Both the position numbers and the translations under genes were made by a program. Below, in pieces: positions 14,887 to 18,122 of a stretch of DNA of 18,122 bases. Source of the stretch: Planctomycetota bacterium (lineage in GTDB: Bacteria; Planctomycetota; Planctomycetia; Pirellulales; Pirellulaceae); assembly GCA_026692885.1 (NCBI GenBank), contig JAPLNJ010001164.1:1-18122 (forward strand), in the 5' to 3' direction. Below the pieces are notes generated by a model. That model was given only the letters and a program-made list of their open reading frames with translations, made no database searches and was not told where the DNA came from. How positions within the stretch are numbered: the stretch's first letter is position 1; each line of letters begins with the position of its first letter.

Positions 14887-16101
14887 ATGATCAGCCCCGA
14901 CGAGGCCCTGAAACTGGTCTGGGAGCACGCGCTGCCGCGATCGCCGCAGATGCTACCGCTGAGCGAGGCGTGCGGCCTGCAGCTGGCCGAGGAACTTCGC
15001 GCTGACCGCGATTATCCACCGTTTCCCCGCGCCGTGATGGACGGCTACGCAGTCCGCTTGGCCGACGCCGGACGGACCGTGGAAGTCGTGGCCGAGGTGG
15101 CGGCGGGGCGCACCGCGGATATGCCTGTGGCCGACGGCAACGCGGTGGAAATCATGACCGGAGCGCCGTGTCCGCCAGGCACCCAGGCCGTGGTTCCCAA
15201 GGAGCAGGTGCAGCGGAGTGGCAATCGAGTCGCCCTGCCGACGCCGCTCCCGCTCGGTCAGCACATTGCGCCGCAAGGCAGCGAGTGCCGGGCCGGTGCC
15301 GTGGTATTGCAGGCCGGCCAAACGCTGACGCCGCTGGCCGTGGCCGTCCTGGCGTCCATCGGCAGCCAACGGGTCCTGGCGATTCCGCGGCCGTCGCTGG
15401 CCGTTATCACGACGGGCGCGGAATTGGTTCCGCCGGGCGAACAACCCGCGCCTGGTCAGATCCGCAAGTCCAACGGGCCGATGGTCCTGGCGATGGCGCG
15501 CCAGTGGGGCCTCGAGCGGCTGACGCATCTGCACACGGTGGATGATCTCGCTGCTACGCGGCGCGCGCTCGAGACGGTGGCGGACCGAGACCTGATCCTG
15601 TTCACGGGCGGCGTCTCAGCGGGCAACTATGATTTTGTGCCAGCGGCGCTCGCAGGCTATGGTGCCGTGACGATCTTCCATCACGTCGCGCAGAAGCCCG
15701 GCAAGCCGCTGTTGGTGGCCCGCAAGGACAGGCAGTTGATCTTCGGGCTGCCGGGGAATCCGCTGGCCTGTCATCTCGGTTTTCACCGCTACGTGACGGC
15801 GGCGCTGCGCAGTATGCAAGGCCAGCGGCCACTGGCGACGGCGCTGCTGGGCCAGTTGGATGTGCCGGTGAGTTCGCAGCATCGCCGGACGTTCTTCCTG
15901 TTGGCGCAAGCCCGGTATGACGCGACCGCACCGGGCGGCTGGCGGGTGGCACCGGCGGCCGGCAGCAGTTCGGCGGACGTCTTCGGCCCGTGCCACGCCA
16001 ACTGCTACGTCCGCATCCCGCCGGGTCCGGTGCACGTCGCGGCGGGCGAAACGGTCGAGTTAACTTGGATCAACCAGGGAGCCGATGGGAGCCAGAGCTG
16101 A
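14887..16101 (+). CDS. moeA: Molybdopterin molybdenumtransferase MoeA
   Basis: A 404-residue cytoplasmic enzyme that inserts molybdate into adenylylated molybdopterin, the last step of molybdenum cofactor synthesis. Family features run in order: an N-terminal DEALKLVWEHALPRSPQMLPLSEA region, PFPRAVMDGYAV (MDGYA at 51-55), the VVPKEQV and APQGSECRAGAVVLQAG blocks, the MoCF domain with VITTGAELVPPGE and IRKSNGPM, GGVSAGNYDFV, QKPGKPLLVA and FGLPGNPLACH (PGNP at 289-292), and the C-terminal domain IV. The length is normal. The ATG at 14887 fits the usual MoeA N terminus; the in-frame TTG at 14821 lies in a dispersed repeat. The ribosome binding site is weak (AGGA, 14 nt away), so translation may be modest or leaderless-like. 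No other molybdenum cofactor gene is nearby. Confidence 0.95.
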   Translation: MISPDEALKLVWEHALPRSPQMLPLSEACGLQLAEELRADRDYPPFPRAVMDGYAVRLADAGRTVEVVAEVAAGRTADMPVADGNAVEIMTGAPCPPGTQAVVPKEQVQRSGNRVALPTPLPLGQHIAPQGSECRAGAVVLQAGQTLTPLAVAVLASIGSQRVLAIPRPSLAVITTGAELVPPGEQPAPGQIRKSNGPMVLAMARQWGLERLTHLHTVDDLAATRRALETVADRDLILFTGGVSAGNYDFVPAALAGYGAVTIFHHVAQKPGKPLLVARKDRQLIFGLPGNPLACHLGFHRYVTAALRSMQGQRPLATALLGQLDVPVSSQHRRTFFLLAQARYDATAPGGWRVAPAAGSSSADVFGPCHANCYVRIPPGPVHVAAGETVELTWINQGADGSQS

Positions 16102-16180
16102 GGCAACGCCTTCGCCGTGTGGGAAGGTGGACAGGCAGAGGTCGGCGCCCGTAAGATGCGTACCGGCTGGATTGCGTTGG

Positions 16181-16289
16181 GCGAGCGGCAGGAAATAACT
16201 TACCCGTAGGTCGGCCTTTCCAGGCCGATCGGGACGGTCTTGGAAGACCATCCTACATTAAGTTGGGTAAGTTATTTCCTGCCGCTCGC
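16181..16289. repeat. Nested inverted repeat: 25-bp perfect outer arms around a GTAGGTCGG element
   Basis: The outer arms 16181-16205 and 16265-16289 are exact complements over 25 bp, with the core GGAAATAACTTACCC. Inside, 16206-16256 is a 51-bp unit bounded by GTAGG and CCTAC that carries two hairpins: GTCGGCCT-TTCC-AGGCCGAT and GGTCTT-GG-AAGACC (16236-16249). The first is a variant of the 1892 and 8923 family. Eight bases (16257-16264) separate it from the right arm. The structure looks like one repeat placed inside another, within the 240-nt gap between moeA and the oxidoreductase gene. Confidence 0.88.
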
Positions 16290-16341
16290 GTTGGCCATGT
16301 TCGGGAAGCCCTAGACACCTGACCCCTGCAGGAGCAACACT

Positions 16342-17718
16342 ATGCACCGTCCTGAAACTCGCCTCGACCTGCCTTTGTCCCCGGTCTCTCGCCGACAGTT
16401 TCTCGGCACCACCGCCGCGTTGGCTGCTGTGACGATTGTTCCGCGCAATACGCTCGGCGGCCCCGGGCAGACGCCGCCGAGCGAACGGCTGAATATTGCG
16501 GGTGTCGGCGTGGGCGGTCAGGGCGGCTGGGACTTGGAACAGGTCAAGAGCCAGAATATCGTGGCCCTGTGCGACGTGGACTGGGACTATGCAGCCCCGA
16601 TCTTCAAGAAGTACCCCGACGCGAAGAAGTACAAGGACTTCCGTGAGATGCTCGACAAGGAACCGAGCATCGACGCGGTGGTCGTCGGGACGCCGGACCA
16701 CGCGCATGCGATCGTCTCGATGGCGGCCATCCAACGCGGCAAACACGTCTATTGCGAGAAGCCCCTGACGCGCACGGTCTACGAGGCTCGGCAACTGGCC
16801 AATGCCGCCCGCGAACACAAGGTCGCCACGCAGATGGGCAACCAGGGGATGGCCTTCGAGGGTAACCGGCTGATCAACGAGTGGCTCGCGGACGGCGCGA
16901 TCGGTCCGGTCCGCGAAGTGCACGTCTGGTCCGATCGGCCGACGCACAGCGGCAAGTTACCCTTGTACTGGGCACAGGGCATCCTGCGGCCGACGGAGCA
17001 GGTGCCAGTGCCGGCATCGCTCGACTGGGACCTCTGGCTCGGCCCGGCACCCTGGCGGCCGTATCATCCGGCCTACGCCCCGTTTCGCTGGCGCGGCTGG
17101 TGGGACTTTGGCTCCGGCGGCTTGGGCGATATGGGCATCCACAACATCGCGCCGGCCTTCGCAGCGCTGAACCTGGGCGCGCCGACCTCCGTCGACGCCA
17201 GTTCGACGACCGTTAACAGCGAGACGCTCCCGCTGGCAGCCTGCGTGCACTACGACTTCCCCGCCCGAGGCGACCTGCCGCCGGTCAAGCTGCACTGGTA
17301 CGACGGCGGACTGGTGCCGGCGCGTCCGGCGGAACTGGAAGCAGGCCGCGAGTTGAATCGCGAGGATGGCCTGCTGTTCGTCGGCGACAAGGGCCAGCTG
17401 CTGGTCGAGGGCTGGGGCGGTAACAGCCCGCGTCTGATCCCGGAGCAACGCATGCGGGAGTATCGGCGGCCTCCGAAGACGCTCCCGCGATCCATCGGGC
17501 ATCACCAGGAGTGGCTGGAAGCCTGCAAACATGGCACTCCGACGCGCTCGAACTTCGCCTTTGCCGGCCCGCTGACGGAAGCCCTCCTGCTGGGCACCGT
17601 GTGCGTCCGATTGGGCGGCCGGCAGCTGCTCTGGGACAGCGAGAAGCTGCTGGTCACCAACCTGGCCGAGGCGAACAAGTACCTGCACTACGAGTACCGC
17701 CCAGGCTGGACGCTGTAG
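16342..17718 (+). CDS. Tat-exported Gfo/Idh/MocA family oxidoreductase
   Basis: A 458-residue NAD(P)-dependent oxidoreductase. A twin-arginine signal, SRRQFLGTTAALAAVTIVP (residues 16-34), predicts export of the folded protein with its cofactor. The Rossmann motif is GVGVGG (54-59) in LNIAGVGVGGQGG. The strand VALCDVDW ends in the acidic residues expected to touch the cofactor ribose. The catalytic EKP motif is intact (KPLTR, K140). The substrate domain includes GNRLINEWLADGAIGPV, the tryptophan-rich WLGPAPWRPYHPAYAPFRWR and DMGIHNI. The C terminus (NKYLHYEYRPGW) is like that of the long planctomycete members. AGGAG (16330-16334) lies 7 nt before the ATG. Known: exported members oxidise or transfer on sugars and glycosides. 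Inferred: glycan processing with the ThuA-like and TIM-barrel proteins. Substrate unknown. Confidence 0.93.
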   Translation: MHRPETRLDLPLSPVSRRQFLGTTAALAAVTIVPRNTLGGPGQTPPSERLNIAGVGVGGQGGWDLEQVKSQNIVALCDVDWDYAAPIFKKYPDAKKYKDFREMLDKEPSIDAVVVGTPDHAHAIVSMAAIQRGKHVYCEKPLTRTVYEARQLANAAREHKVATQMGNQGMAFEGNRLINEWLADGAIGPVREVHVWSDRPTHSGKLPLYWAQGILRPTEQVPVPASLDWDLWLGPAPWRPYHPAYAPFRWRGWWDFGSGGLGDMGIHNIAPAFAALNLGAPTSVDASSTTVNSETLPLAACVHYDFPARGDLPPVKLHWYDGGLVPARPAELEAGRELNREDGLLFVGDKGQLLVEGWGGNSPRLIPEQRMREYRRPPKTLPRSIGHHQEWLEACKHGTPTRSNFAFAGPLTEALLLGTVCVRLGGRQLLWDSEKLLVTNLAEANKYLHYEYRPGWTL

Positions 17719-18122
17719 TCCGGAAGATTCGTTGGCGCTGCGACAACCTCGGCGCGCGGACCACCGAGGAACGAGCCCCGGTTCTGTGAGGTCAGACGCA
17801 ACTGGCACCAAACGGTTTTCGGGGTTGTCGGTGTCAAGCATGGGGTCTTACGGTTTCGCAGAGACGGACCGCCAGCTGGGATTCAGTTTGTGCTCGTCAA
17901 GACCAGTTGATTTGATCCCGGTTCTATTCTGCGTTTGGGTCTGGGGAAGGCTTCCCGGCGGAGGCGGGCGTGATTCGCTACTCTTCCGGCCCGAAGGGGC
18001 CAAGACAAATCAGCCCAGCGCAGCCCTGGGAAAGGGGCCGACCCCGATCACGTGCCCTGAAAGGGTACCACCCGTTCCAGATTGCGCCCTTTCGGGGCAG
18101 GGATTTCGGGGGACCTTGTGGT
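17719..18122. other. Noncoding right-hand region with a repeat mosaic
   Basis: No gene is supported in these 404 nt. GAGCCCCGGTTCTGTGAGG (17773-17791) shares 14 bases with the probable group II intron domain V at the left edge. GGGAAG-G-CTTCCC (17944-17956) is a short palindrome. From about 17988 a string of hairpins begins, listed separately, and continues to the window edge. Confidence 0.6.
17988..18122. repeat. Hairpin-rich dispersed repeat running off the right edge
   Basis: Three hairpins occur in a row: GGCCC-GAAG-GGGCC (17988-18001), CCCAG with CTGGG (18014-18030), and TGCCCTGAAAGGG (18053-18065) with CCCTTTCGGGGCA (18087-18099, 12 of 13 paired). One frame reads SPAQPWERG then ALKGYHPF, which resembles a QPRVAPWE...ALKG string I recall as common in planctomycete annotations. 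The element may continue past the window. Confidence 0.65.

Noticed and set aside
7..17791. The 14-bp identity at 7-20 and 17778-17791 as attachment sites of an integrated element
   Set aside because: There is no integrase or tRNA, and a match of this length is expected about once by chance. A group II intron motif explains it better.

Overview
The window looks like a high-GC planctomycete chromosome, most likely of the Pirellulales type. This is inferred from gene content: a ThuA-like protein, Tat-exported sugar enzymes, an arylsulfatase and a very large VIT/vWA/TPR protein. It is also inferred from the palindromic dispersed repeats whose translations (VGQAFQPD, LVPTLRVGT, SRHTPCADPAHGVCG) I recall from planctomycete genomes. 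No search was run, so the taxon is an inference.

Layout: all seven supported genes are on the + strand. From left to right: the probable 3' tip of a group II intron (1-50); an exported ThuA-like protein (124-879); a membrane-anchored neutral zinc metallopeptidase (1020-1871); a 232-bp composite repeat (1892-2123); a Tat-exported TIM-barrel sugar isomerase/epimerase (2218-3198); a giant gene of about 3,015 codons (3304-12351) with FecR-like, VIT, vWA, Gly-rich, beta-rich and long TPR regions; a repeat-bearing gap (12352-12733); an exported arylsulfatase (12734-14509); a gap packed with inverted repeats (14510-14886); moeA (14887-16101); a nested inverted repeat (16181-16289); a Tat-exported Gfo/Idh/MocA oxidoreductase (16342-17718); and a noncoding repeat mosaic to the right edge.

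Function: four genes (ThuA-like, TIM-barrel, sulfatase, Gfo/Idh) encode exported proteins of families that handle sugars or sulfated glycans. They fit glycan processing outside the cytoplasm, but they are spaced apart, have their own ribosome binding sites and need not form one operon. The giant protein is probably exported and may act as a scaffold, with metal-dependent adhesion (vWA) joined to a long helical-repeat arm. MoeA is cytoplasmic molybdenum-cofactor housekeeping.

The most unusual content is the repeat layer. At least six families of palindromic repeat lie in the gaps. Three of them also sit in frame inside the giant gene, one within its vWA domain. Copies of the GTAGGTCAGG family differ by paired changes that keep the hairpin, which points to selection or replication at the level of structure. 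The giant gene also lacks an ordinary start codon in front of its apparent signal peptide: ATC stands where ATG would be expected. No tRNA, rRNA or CRISPR array was seen.
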